Below, piece after piece: positions 46,101-60,044 of a stretch of 64,000 bases of DNA; position 1 is the first letter of the stretch; each line of letters starts with the position of its first letter. Both the position numbers and the translations under genes were made by a program. The notes beneath the pieces were generated by a model. It saw only the letters and a program-made list of their open reading frames with translations. It was not told where the DNA came from and searched no databases. This DNA is from Atherinomorus stipes (lineage: Eukaryota > Chordata > Actinopteri > Atheriniformes > Atherinidae): contig JALJCO010003961.1 of assembly GCA_023101725.1 (NCBI GenBank), positions 248,001 to 312,000 on the forward strand. The letters run 5' to 3'.

Positions 46101-47966
46101 AAACTGTTGTGACATGATGAATGCCCTCACAAGTGCTGCATGTCATGGATGGCAGTTAAACTGAGGTATTCAGTCACGGGCTGCATGGGGGGAGGGGGGG
46201 CATTCTGTTTTTGAGTTGTTAATATCAAAACTGTGTTCCACGTTTTTCATGCACCTCCGCAATTTGCTCCATCTAACATCCGTTTTCAACAGCAAACTCT
46301 GAGTCTTAAATGTCTCAATCTCTTTAATGTAGATTGTTGTAATTAACTTGTGGTTTTGTAATACACTTGTGGCTTTGGGATATCATACCCAAGCACAAAC
46401 GCGCTGAATTTATGTGACATTTTTAAAGAAATGTTCAGCTTTGCAACAACCCAGATCATTCTCACTCATCATTGTGTCAAAGACACACACTGGAACGTTT
46501 TGTAAAATATCGGTGTAATTGTGACATGTTATAAAAATACAATTGCACAAAAAATAGCCCTGCAAACAGACCACAAAGTTATGCTTGATAGATAAGTATA
46601 TATATAAATATATATATATATATACAGTATATGCAGTACATATACTGTAGATGAGGGACTATCACCTCAGAACCAAGAAGCAGATTTGGACCTGACGCTA
46701 ACTGACCTAGAAGTCTTTACAGTACATGGCAGCAGAGGTTTAATGGATGTTGAGGCTCAAAATTCTTGCGTGTTCCACCAATACATTTGTTATTCCACTA
46801 ATTTGCAAACAATACCCCAAGCACCTTATATATAACCATTTTCTCTGGGATAATTCAATTACACAGATGCTTGTCTGGATCCCTTGTGTCAATGTACATG
46901 ATTTCAGCAAATTAAATAAACCCCGTAAACCTAGGATCTGTGCCTGCAAGTGCCCAGATGGTTCATTCAAGAACCATGCAAACAGCGTTATGTTTCTTAT
47001 GGTTTTTTTTTATCAAATAAAAAAGAAAGTTCAACCTCTAATTCTCTCTTTGTGTGCACATACGCATACACTTACTTTCTTATGCACATATAGTTCCCGT
47101 TCATTTGTGGCCATGTGTTTTTGCACAGGAATCAGAATACCATGATGCGTGCTCACATTAAAATTCATGGCCACCTACCGTCCATATGGTAAGAACCTTC
47201 AAAAAAGAAGGAAAATCATACACAAACAGATGTGCTAAACACACCAACACAATGCATATGTATAAAATATGATTGGACGTGGTTTTTTGTGGCTTCCTTT
47301 CTGGTCGTTAAACAAAATGGTTCAGCCTTAAAGGGGAGTAAAAAAGGCTGTATTTGTTGGATGAGCTTTGTTATGGTACAAGATACATACTGTACATGCA
47401 ATGTTGCATATGAATAGACATTTAGTAGATTAAGACATTATGAGCTGCAGTTAACCTCTGTTTCTTTTGACTCCAATGTGTGTAATGTACCATCTGCACT
47501 GCTGGTGCCCATCAGCATGTCTTTTGACACAATTCAGGATGCTGAACCAGTGAAGGGTCTGTCAATGAGAGAGATCATTCTGTAGTTGTTCAGCTTGGTT
47601 AAAGAATCTACAATTTCACCTTTTAGTTAGAGCCTCTCAAAATTCTCACCAGCCAGGGTGAACTACACATAAACTTCTGAAGCTCTTTTCTCATGGGTTT
47701 ATATGACAACAATAACCCTTTTTTTCAAAAGCTTGCTACATACTTTGCTAGAAGCAAGAACATTGTTCTTGAGGGCACCAGAACAAAATGAGTCATTTTC
47801 TGAATCTGGCAGCACTGACTTTAGCTTAGCTTAGCATAGTTGCTGTAAGCTGGCATTTCCAACTAGCATCACTTCGCGAAAGGGAAATAATTAACTCAAG
47901 ATTTTTCCAACAACATTTTGTGACCCGCACATTCTGATCAAGTTCAAACGAGAAGCAGATTTCACA
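43189..47966. other. Long non-coding stretch
   Basis: No recognisable transposon or exon in 4.8 kb. T run at 45337-45354 and a short (TA)n near 46601-46628. Open frames up to 132 codons (46747-47145) show no domain. Confidence 0.45.
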
Positions 47967-48211
47967 TTAAAGGACTGACTATGCAGAATTCAATAGGGGA
48001 ACTATATGCCGCAGAAGTACAGGCCAATCACAGGCAAAGCACCGCAGATAGTAGCAAGCATGCATGCGCAGCATCCCCAACTTCAGTAAGGAGGGTTGCC
48101 ACTGGATGCTGCGCATGTGTGCTGGGTCGGTTAGAAAACGTTTCTGCCCACTTGTCCAATTCAGGGGACTGAGGAGGCTCAATTTCCCCCAGGGGTGGCA
48201 TATGCCTTTAA
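47967..48211. mobile_element. Putative 245-bp TTAA MITE
   Basis: Starts 'ttaaaggactgactatgc' and ends 'gcatatgcctttaa', giving short imperfect inverted ends bounded by TTAA (47967-47970 and 48208-48211). The centre contains a near-palindromic 'gcatgcatgcgcagcat' and 'gatgctgcgcatgtgtgc' pair. Only one copy in the window. Confidence 0.5.
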
Positions 48212-48530
48212 GATGAGAGGACAGAAAGAAGCCACCATTGTGAATCAAAGAGACAATTCACCTGCTCATCAGTGGGTTAATTTATGTCACTGTTTTACTC
48301 TTGAATTGTAATAATCTGACAATATGGAAAGGATATTTGATAAAAACGTTCGTGAAAAAAAAACAAGAAGAGGGTCTTTTCAAGTTTATAGAAAAATTTC
48401 AGCTGTCACCAGATGGTAGAAACAAACCAAATGGCATACCATAATGCCCTCTACAGTGTCAATGTAAATTTTTGGTGAAAAAATAGCAACCACCATTGCC
48501 AGTTTTTCACCGTAACTTATACCGTTTTTT

Positions 48531-48560
48531 GTTTGTTTGTTTGTTTGTTTGTTTGTTTTT
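48531..48560. repeat. (TTTG)n microsatellite
   Basis: About seven GTTT units directly upstream of the next MITE. Confidence 0.93.
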
Positions 48561-48580
48561 CAGTGTAGATATTAAACTGT

Positions 48581-48764
48581 TTAAAGAATAATTTTCTCTT
48601 TTTTCAACCTGGACCTACCCCATTATATGGATATACGCTGGAGAGCTACTCAAGGAAAACTTACAAAGAAGTCAAAGTGATACAGACAGTTTACCGGTGA
48701 GTAAATGCACATATAAACTCCTAGAAATGAGGTCAAGGTTGAAAAAAAGAAAGTTATCCTTTAA
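48581..48764. mobile_element. 184-bp TTAA MITE, family F short copy
   Basis: TTAA at 48581-48584 and 48761-48764. Terminal inverted repeats of about 36 bp, with 'ttttttcaacctggacct' at the left and its near-complement at the right. Same terminal sequence as the foldback at 23893-25132, but with only a short core ('atgagtaaatgcac'-type subterminal string retained). Confidence 0.83.
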
Positions 48765-51700
48765 AAATACCTAATATCAATGATCAATTTTAACATCCTC
48801 CTTTCAATCACTGTAAATGCTATTAGGACATTTATCTGACACAATCACTTTCTAATGGTGAAATCCAAATGAATTCCCCCATGACAACACTCCCTCTCTC
48901 ACCATCTAAAACCAAATCAACCCCCAGCTTTGCTCCTCAGGCATCATTCCCAACCCCTGCCAGTCTCTGGGAAACTCCCAGCATGCTCTCCGCACCACCA
49001 GTAACCGCAGGAAATGAGTCTCGGAGAGCGCTGAAGTTTAATAAAAAATAAATGAATGGGGTGTTCCCAGCGACAGAATGAATGAAGAGCCAAAAAGAGA
49101 AAGAGAGAAGCTGACGCCTGTGCCCTGAAGTGGAAGGATAGGTAAGAGAGGAGACAAAGAAGGAAAAACAAAGCAGAAAGTGTTAACCACTATGTTCCTT
49201 TACAGTGGTGAATCAGAGAAACCAAAACCAGCTGCAACAAGGGGTTCTCCAGAACAAGGACAGCAACACAGATCAACTAGCGGATCATTTTAAATTGTCT
49301 AACCTTCTTTTTACCTTTTTTTTTTGCAACGTCTTTCAGACACAGCCCACAAACAGAGTACAAACACACTCAAATACAATTTGCTTGTGTGCATTTGTGT
49401 GCACAGAGATAGCGGGCATAGATCCCTTTCTTCCCTCTCCTGACACAATAACTCTCATGCTCTGAATGGAGGGACAAACATTCCAGACATGCCACATGTC
49501 GGGGCTGCTGGCGAATCATTAAACTGTGGAAGAGAAACTGCAGGATACCCTCTTTTTCTCCCATGTCTTCTCTAATTATTCTTTTACCTTTAATTGATGT
49601 TAAACATGAAACAGGTATTAACTCAAAGGAAAGGAGGAAAATGGAAATCTCCCGGGCATTTGGAAGCAAGCGGATGCATTTTACGCCGCTGTGAGGATAT
49701 GTGATAACTCCATAAATTAGAAGTGGGTATTATCTCCCTTCCGAAGCCAGCTGCTCCTGGGATTACAGTTTTACCTCTGGGCCTCCTGAGTAAAAACTTT
49801 CCAAGAAAAGACCTGACAAAAGAATCGGCATGGAAACAGTTACAACAAATCCAACTCTGAGCAATCCTCAGAGAGAAAAAATGTGATTCGGAAATGCTTG
49901 TTGTTGGATATCTACCTAGAGCTCGCATACCCTCGGGGCCCCAGTCCCTCTTTGAAACAGTGGCCCATCTAAGTGCCTGAAGTGTAACACCAAGCAGTCT
50001 ATTGAGAGGCAGGTGATGTGCAGAACAAAGGGAGGATTCAGCACCTCAGTGACACAGTGGGAAAGAGATGAGTGATTATTAGCCCCACTGAGGGCCTTGA
50101 CAGACCATTTAAAGTCAGCTTCCTTTGATTGTGACAGTGTAATTGTTTCACAGATACAATCATGTTGGGTACTTACCTGGGGCAGGGGAAACTGGACTTT
50201 CATTAAAGTGCGGGATTGTCTCCAGGCTGCTCTGTAATTGTGCCTGTTGTCTTGTTTTGTGATGTTGTCAGGCTCTGTTGTCCTCTCCTCTGAGGTAATC
50301 CAGAGGGTGTGTGTGTGTGAATGGGTGTGAGCTTGTGGGGATTTGGCTAAGGGCTATTTGGAGTGTGAAACAACCTCAGATCCATACAGTGTTTTTTAGT
50401 GTGTCAGGCACCTTATAAAACAACTCTGTTTGGATAGTGCAGATTTCACATTGTCCCGGGGAAAGATTCCAACTTGCAAAAACACAATTTAAAATCCAAG
50501 ATTTCAGTGGTTAACCTGACTTGGCTGAAACAGTAACAAGACATGAGTATAAATTAAACTCAAGGAGCGTAGACAAAGCTAAATAAACGGTGGAGGACGG
50601 TGGGAAGTCTTCTCACTTAATCCCAGTCTCTTAAAAAAAGTGAACTGGCCCCTGTGTTTGTTTTTGATTCAGCAGGCTGAGATGACACAGTCTGTTGGGT
50701 GCTCTATTGGCCATGTGGTCTGGGTCCACTGAGCGTGGCTGTGTCCAAGGGCCGAGCTGATTAGATAATAAACCACAGGATGAAGCGAGAGGACAGAACA
50801 GGCGGGAAGGTCTCTGGACTTTTTCTTTTTTTTTTTGCTTCTATTGCTGCATCATCTGTCAGGATGCTGAAGAGTTTCCCTCCCGATAAAAATCTGAACT
50901 GCACAAACATCTTTGGAGTGTTGACATCCAACATGTGCTGCCAGTTATTTGGCAAAATCTAAATATGTTTTTATCAAGAACAGAATGAACTACTTTAAGG
51001 CATCTGTCTTTGTAAACACAGGATGTTTACGCTTTAGTTTTAGAAACCATACAAGTTGAGAGCCACTCTGCACATTGCAGATTTTGCAACTTCATAAAAA
51101 CAACATACAAATCACTGTTAGTTTGATATTTTGTGGATGTTTAATTTGAGAAGATTAGTTCCGGGGTAATAACAGAACCCCAGCATGCTGCCAACCATGA
51201 TTTGGCAAGAAGAAATACACAAATGCGCAGCTGAGGTCCCAACGTAAGAGCTCTCCCTCAGTTGTTTACTCCCCCGTGTCAAAAGGCGGCGTGAAGTATT
51301 TTTCATTAAAGAAAAATAAATTAGTGTTATTATTGTTTGAATCAGTCACGCTTTCCCCAGCGCATGTAACATAATCCCTTTCCCCTTCCTCTTGGTTTTG
51401 TGTTCACCACTCAGCTTAAATGATGTATTTTTGTTGTCAAATGACAAATGTATATGAGCTGGGACAGTGCGAGCACCGCTGACCCCTGTCCTCCATGTTC
51501 AAACCCACGATACACACAGCTAATATGAAACCTGTTGGCGGTTCAGTCAGATCAAGTGCAGTGCAGGAATCGGGGGGGGGGGGGGAGTCTGGAGGGAGGA
51601 AAGAAAGTATATCTGCTCCATGTGGAATCAGATTCATTGAAGATGGGTTCGCACAACTATTCAGTTTGAGTAAAATAATCTGCAGCTTTCTTGGCAGACT

Positions 51701-52682
51701 TTAGACACGAATGAACAAAAACAGAAGAAAAGCAAAAGAAAAGTTAATGCAGCATTTATATTAATTTTTAATATTTAATATTTAGGGAAATTTTCTTTTA
51801 TTTACTTGCTTGCAAAAGTGGACATCAGAGAAAAAAGCCATTTTCTATAGACTAATCATTAAGGAGCAATTTGAAAAAGGATGCCTATCATATTTCTTTG
51901 CATTTACTTCACTGCAGCCAGTCAAAACAGTTTTTTTGTTTGTTTGTTTTGTTTTGTTATTTATTCTTCTTTTTTATTTGCATTAAGGTGAGACACTACA
52001 GGCAAAATGCTTGTTTTTTCATCATGGTCAATTTTGAGATGTTCGGTTTTTTCCCTCCTTCAACATGTTTTCTTTCAGAGTAGTGTAAAAAAAAACAAAA
52101 AATGTCCAAAATAAAAATTTTAGGGGTTTATTTCATTTCACTTTGTCTGATGCACCCAAATCCTCTCAAAATGCAGCTAAAGTTGCTGTTTTCTCAAAGT
52201 TTCTTTTTTTTCTCTTACTCTGGGAAAACAAAATCTCAACTTCAGGAGCACTTACAGAAACCAAACTTTTAAGTTTTGTTCCTGACTGTGTTCTTAAAGG
52301 TTTTTCAGAAGGAATTTTTGATATCTTATTCACAGCCTGATTTATAGAACATTTCATCCCAAAAATATGCCAACAAATGAGGTTTTTTTGCATTGTTGAC
52401 AGTATATTCTAAAATGTGAAATGATCTATAGAGATATTCAAAATCCCCTCAGTAAAAACATTTGACTTTAATATGTGAACAAAATTAAAAAGAAACTTTA
52501 AACCTGGCTCCATCCTGTGTTTAGATTTTTTTTCCCCTAGAAATGTATGCAAATTAGCAAATTTTTGGTTATATAACACCTCATTTGCATATTTAAACAT
52601 AAAACTTAAGAAAACTTGAAATACAGAAATGATAGCCCTAATGTGAGGAAAAAACCAGGAAAGTTTCATGGTGATTGGTGGT
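48765..52682. other. Long non-coding stretch
   Basis: Mostly complex sequence without named repeats; G14 run at 51572-51585. 49640-49900 and 50030-50210 are balanced in composition and free of simple repeats. No exon supported. Confidence 0.45.
51572..51585. repeat. Poly(G) run, 14 nt
   Basis: Fourteen consecutive G, rare in vertebrate DNA. Confidence 0.93.
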
Positions 52683-53029
52683 GACAGTGGCTCAGGTGGT
52701 CGAGCAGGTCAGCCAATGATCGAAGGATCGGTGGTTCGAATCCCGATCTACCAGCCGTCTGTCGTTGTGTTCTTGGGCAAGACACCTAACCTTGCCTCCA
52801 GTGAGGGTTGGTGTATGAATGTTCCAGTGGTGGTGGGTGATAGAGGCCGTAGGCACGAAATGGCTGCCATGTTTCCGTCAGTTTGCCCCAGGGCAGCTGT
52901 GGATACATACGTAGCTTACCATCACCAAGTATGAATGAGACATGACAGAATAATGAAACTAACTGTGAGCGCTGCAAGTGCCTTGCAAGAAAATGAGCAA
53001 TATAAATCTAATTCATAATTATTATTATT
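52683..53029 (+). mobile_element. tRNA-derived SINE
   Basis: The head has a polymerase III A box 'tggctcaggtgg' (52688-52699) and a B box 'ggttcgaatcc' (52733-52743), spaced as in tRNA genes. The body contains 'ttgggcaagacacctaacc' and 'gcgctgcaagtgccttgcaa', and the 3' end is an (ATT)-type tail reaching 53029. This matches the layout of teleost SINEs whose 3' tail is borrowed from a LINE. The promoter boxes look intact; no clear target duplication. Confidence 0.85.
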
Positions 53030-53149
53030 GATACCAGTTAGTTAAAATTTTTACCCTATTTGCCTGCAGTGTCTCGCCTTAAAATGTCAATTTGGAGTAT
53101 TTAAGTAGCTCCAGTAGTCAGTATGAGTGTCTCCTCTCACCAGCAGTGA

Positions 53150-53480
53150 TATTGCCGTCCTCAAAATTATTCATATCCTCCTACTAAATAAGGAAAACGT
53201 TCAGCTGTCAGTGCAATAAGTTGAAATAAAACAAAGTAATAACATACAAATTTAATGAAAATCATGACATTGAATTTAAATTGTGGTTTAACAGAAATAT
53301 CATAAACAACAACAAAAAAACAAACAAACAAGTGAACAAGCATGATGGGGGTGAACAAAAGTTTTGTTGAGCAACACTTTGAGGCAATCACTGCAATCAA
53401 GTGTTTTCTGTAATGTTCAGTCAGACGTCTGCACCTGTTGCTCACTGTTCATGAGCAAGATGCTTTAATTAGTCTGGGAC
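53150..53480 (+). mobile_element. 5' region of a Tc1-like element
   Basis: Begins 'aaaattattcatatcctcc', a string typical of one fish Tc1 family, and is collinear with 20625-20890 ('aaatcatgacattgaattt', 'gagcaacactttgaggcaat'). No transposase follows directly, so this is a solo fragment adjacent to a different Tc1 element. Confidence 0.65.
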
Positions 53481-53642
53481 AGTTTTGTTTGTTTGTTTTT
53501 TTTATGTTTTTTTTTTAACTACAATTCAAACCAATATTTTTCACAAAATAATGATTTTTTTTATGTTTATTATTACTTTTTTAAAGTTCCTTATCATTTG
53601 AACTTCTATTGTAAATTATTGTAAATTTAGCATACATATATA
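53481..53642. other. AT-rich spacer
   Basis: T- and A-rich sequence leading into a small TA tract that served as target for the next element. Confidence 0.5.
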
Positions 53643-54527
53643 CACTGCCCGGCCCAAAAAAAAGTCGCCAACAAAAAAAAGGTCAAACATTTAACATTTC
53701 GTTGGACCGCCTTTAGCTTTGATTGCGGCAGCATTCGCTGTGTTTCCAGAAGCTTCTGCAATGTCACCAGATTTATTTGCATCCTGTTGCATCAATTTTT
53801 CACCAAGATCTTGATGATGATTGTAGTCTGACCACAGCACATCCCAAAGATTCTCAATGGGGTTCAGGTCTGGACTCTGTGGTGGCCAATCCATGTGTGA
53901 AAATGATGTCTGATGATCCCTGAACCATCTTTCACAATTTGAGCCCGATAAATTCTGGCACGGTCATCTTGGAATATGGCCGTGCCATCAGGAAAGAAAC
54001 ATCCATTGATGGAATAACCTGCTCATTCAGTATATTCAGGTATCAGCTGACCTCATTATCTGAGCTCATACTGTTGCTGAACCTGGACCTGAGCAACTGC
54101 AGCAACCCCAGATCATCACACTGCCCCCACAGGCTCATACAGTAGGCACTAGGCATGATGCTGCATCACTTCATCTGCCTTTCCGGCCACATTTCTTCCT
54201 GGAAGATGATGGTCAACTATCCTTCCAGTTTTTCATAATGCGTTTGACTGTTCTGAACCCAGTTTTAGTAGTTTCTGCATCTCCTTAGATGTTTTCACCT
54301 CTTGATGCCAATGATTTGACCCTTCTCAGACAGACTAACATCTTTTCCACGACCACGGATGTGTCTTTCCACATGGTTGTTAGGAAATGAGAAGCAAGTC
54401 ATTTCACCAGTTGGGGTTAAATAATTTGTTGCCAGCTGAAAGATAATCGCCCATGCAGTAATTATCCAATAGGAGGCTCTATTTGCTTAGTTAAATCCAG
54501 GTGGCAACTTTTTTTTTTGGCCAGGCA

Positions 54528-54530
<3 letters not shown>
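53643..54530 (-). mobile_element. Complete but dead Tc1/mariner element with TA target sites
   Basis: Terminal inverted repeats of about 30 bp: 'cactgcccggcccaaaa' at the left and, read inward from the right, 'cactgcctggccaaaa'. TA dinucleotides at 53641-53642 and 54531-54532 are the target duplication; the right one opens a long TA microsatellite. At 888 bp it is shorter than the usual 1.2-1.6 kb, so the transposase has internal deletions. Confidence 0.92.
53691..54400 (-). pseudogene. Tc1-type transposase fossil
   Basis: On the minus strand the order of motifs is right: an N-terminal helix-turn-helix region ('RGRGKDVSLSEKGQIIG', about 54300-54360), then '[17 protein letters not shown]' (about 53925-53975) with the second catalytic Asp, then '[17 protein letters not shown]' (53894 downward) leading to the last acidic residue, and 'AIKAKGGPT' at the C-terminus. 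The part between the DNA-binding domain and the second Asp is mostly gone. Stops and shifts make it inactive; terminal repeats for its own recognition still flank it. Confidence 0.9.

Positions 54531-54578
<48 letters not shown>
54531..54578. repeat. (TA)n microsatellite
   Basis: About 24 TA units adjoining the Tc1 element, the likely pre-existing target. Confidence 0.96.
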
Positions 54579-54579
<1 letters not shown>

Positions 54580-54920
54580 TGTATATGAATGCATTGTATT
54601 TCAATATACTGTCCAGTCAGTGCAGCATACATTTGGACACCACATGTTGAGCCAACACCGTCCCACCCTCCTCCTCTGGCCTCACTTTTGTAAAAGTGTC
54701 TTTACGAGCATCATGTGACCAGCAGAGACAACTGGGCCATTTAAGAAAAACTTGCCTCATAGGGCAATACTGTTTTAGAAACCTCTTTGTTTATAGTTAA
54801 AATGCACACACAATCATATTTGTAGCATTTCTTTATAGACTAGCAGTCATTTATGTGGTACAAATGCATATAACCATGAATGTATTATTTTTAAATAATT
54901 CCAGTCAGTGGAAATCATGA
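54579..54920. other. Non-coding spacer
   Basis: No gene or named repeat between the TA tract and the tetranucleotide microsatellite. Confidence 0.5.
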
Positions 54921-54922
54921 TT

Positions 54923-55005
<83 letters not shown>

Positions 55006-55032
55006 CTCTTTCTCTTTCTTTCTTTCTTTATC
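54921..55032. repeat. (TTTC)n microsatellite
   Basis: About 27 TTTC units with a few CTC interruptions near 55005-55016. The pyrimidine-only strand could adopt triplex DNA. Confidence 0.97.
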
Positions 55033-58392
<3,360 letters not shown>

Positions 58393-59159
58393 TTAAAGGT
58401 GCCATGACATCAAATTTCACTTTTCTGGGGTTTTGGGGGTATAATATGATCTGTTGTGCACTGATGAGGCCATGTGAATGTCCAAAATGAGAATCAAAGT
58501 TCCTGTTTATGGTCTGTCAGCTTTGTCTCTCTGCTCAGAAACGGTTGAATCAGACAGCAGCCTAGCATTCTACGTAATTCAATTGCTCCAATAACAGCAC
58601 ACTATCAAGTAAACAGCCCCCCCTCTCCTAACAGTCTATGCACCTTTCGCTTCGCTCCCCTGCTCCCCCCTCCCCATTTGATTCAGCTGCGTGTGTGTAG
58701 CTAAGTAGTAACTTCTGTGCAGTCAGGTCTGGGTTTTCAAACAAATGGATTTAAAAGAAAACTTCTGCAGCAACACTGAGGGAGGGGGCCACAACCTTGT
58801 CATTACCTGTAAGTTTATTTATTTTCTAAATGCTGTCTTGTCTGATAAACGTAGCTCACTGTCTGAAGTGCCCATGTTGCTAGCAGTTAGCCTTTAGCAA
58901 ACTCTGACAGCATGACCTAGATTCTCCAAATAAGGTCATAGCCAAATAAGGTTTAGCCAATCAAAATGAAGTCAACATGGTCTCCGGGTAAAGCTCCATA
59001 TCATCACTGGACCCAACTGTATTACTGAGGAAGTGAGGTCTGGCGTTTCAAAACAATACTCCGCTGTAAAAAATGCCATTTTTTTCTTTGGAGTATTTAC
59101 ATATGCAGTAATGCCAACAACATAGAGTAGTTTTTACTGCTATGTCATCACTCCTTTAA
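58393..59159 (-). mobile_element. TTAA element family R, copy 3 (intact length)
   Basis: 767 bp from TTAA 58393-58396 to TTAA 59156-59159. The ends are short inverted repeats: 'ttaaaggtgccatgacat' and, read inward from the right, 'ttaaaggagtgatgacat'. Inverted relative to copies 1 and 2, and uninterrupted at both positions where copy 2 carries nested elements. No coding capacity; probably moved by a TTAA-specific transposase elsewhere. Confidence 0.85.
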
Positions 59160-60044
59160 AGGTAGAATCCAGAGTTTACCCCCTGAAAATAAATGCTTGA
59201 CTTGTGTGAGTGAAATCTGCCTCAGTCTGCACCTTTGGGCCTCTACTCTCGTGTAGCAGTGAGTTTTGTTTGCTGCTCCCCCTTCGCTGACTGTATTTCC
59301 TCTTTTCCCCTTTGTTTTGGTGTGTTCGGGACTATTACGTCACAGCTCCGCTCGGGTTGTGGGATGCAAACAAAAGACTGGTTTCAGGTTGGTATTGATG
59401 GGTTATTGTTCAGGAGGTTAATTAAGGCATTAACACAAACACTGGGAAAGTGCAAACAGAAAAGGAGATGAGGTTAGTGATGCTTCCAGACGGATATTTG
59501 CATATTGTCTCCAGCCAATGACAGAACTTAAGGTGTAGAGCTCTGTGGGGATAAACTTAGTGATTGGAGCAAACTCTTTTCTATACATCGACTGGAGCCG
59601 ACCCCAGGTTTGCTTGAATTCTCGACAAAATGGCGGATGCGGCAAAAGGAAAAGGAAGTACTCTCCAGCAAAAAGAGCTTTAGATACTGCAAGCTCAAAA
59701 CCAGGGTTAATACTGGTTTGGCTTTCCAAGCTTTGAAAGAGAGGCTTAGGGTTGAAGAGTGATGCGCTGAAGAAGCGATGTCTGAAGAAGGACTGTTTCG
59801 GAAACGTTACTTGGTGAAATAAATTATCTGTGGGAGCTATATCCAGCTGTTTGGATCCATCTTTTCTTCTTTATCTGCGTTTTCTTGTGATTCAGCACCT
59901 GGTTTGAGATTTTTCTTGGGATGTGCGTTTATTTTTCAGTCTTTTCCTGAAGAGCGATGCAGCCATTAGTCCAAGGGGAGGCGCTCTCAGTTTGAATAGT
60001 ATTTACAAACAGAAACAGGTGAACTCTCCAGATTCTACCTTTGA
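59156..60044 (+). mobile_element. TTAA-type element Q, abutting R copy 3
   Basis: 889 bp with inverted ends: 'aaaggtagaatccagag' at the left and, read inward from the right, 'aaaggtagaatctggagag'. The left target TTAA is the same four bases that end R copy 3; the right one is TTGA, probably mutated TTAA. The interior carries a small gene-like remnant (59630-59765). Confidence 0.75.
59630..59765 (+). pseudogene. Gene-like remnant inside element Q
   Basis: An ATG in good context ('acaaaATGG') opens 'MADAAKGKGS'; a shifted frame then gives 'KYSPAKRALDTASSK', and another shift gives 'RVNTGLAFQALKERL'. The pattern of a basic start followed by 'RVNxGxAFxxxxELK' reminds me of a short domain in uncharacterised fish proteins, but I cannot name it. 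At least one frameshift and a stop; not functional as it stands. Confidence 0.4.

Noticed and set aside
46747..47145. 132-codon open frame
   Set aside because: No recognisable domain; antisense frame of similar length; not supported as a gene.
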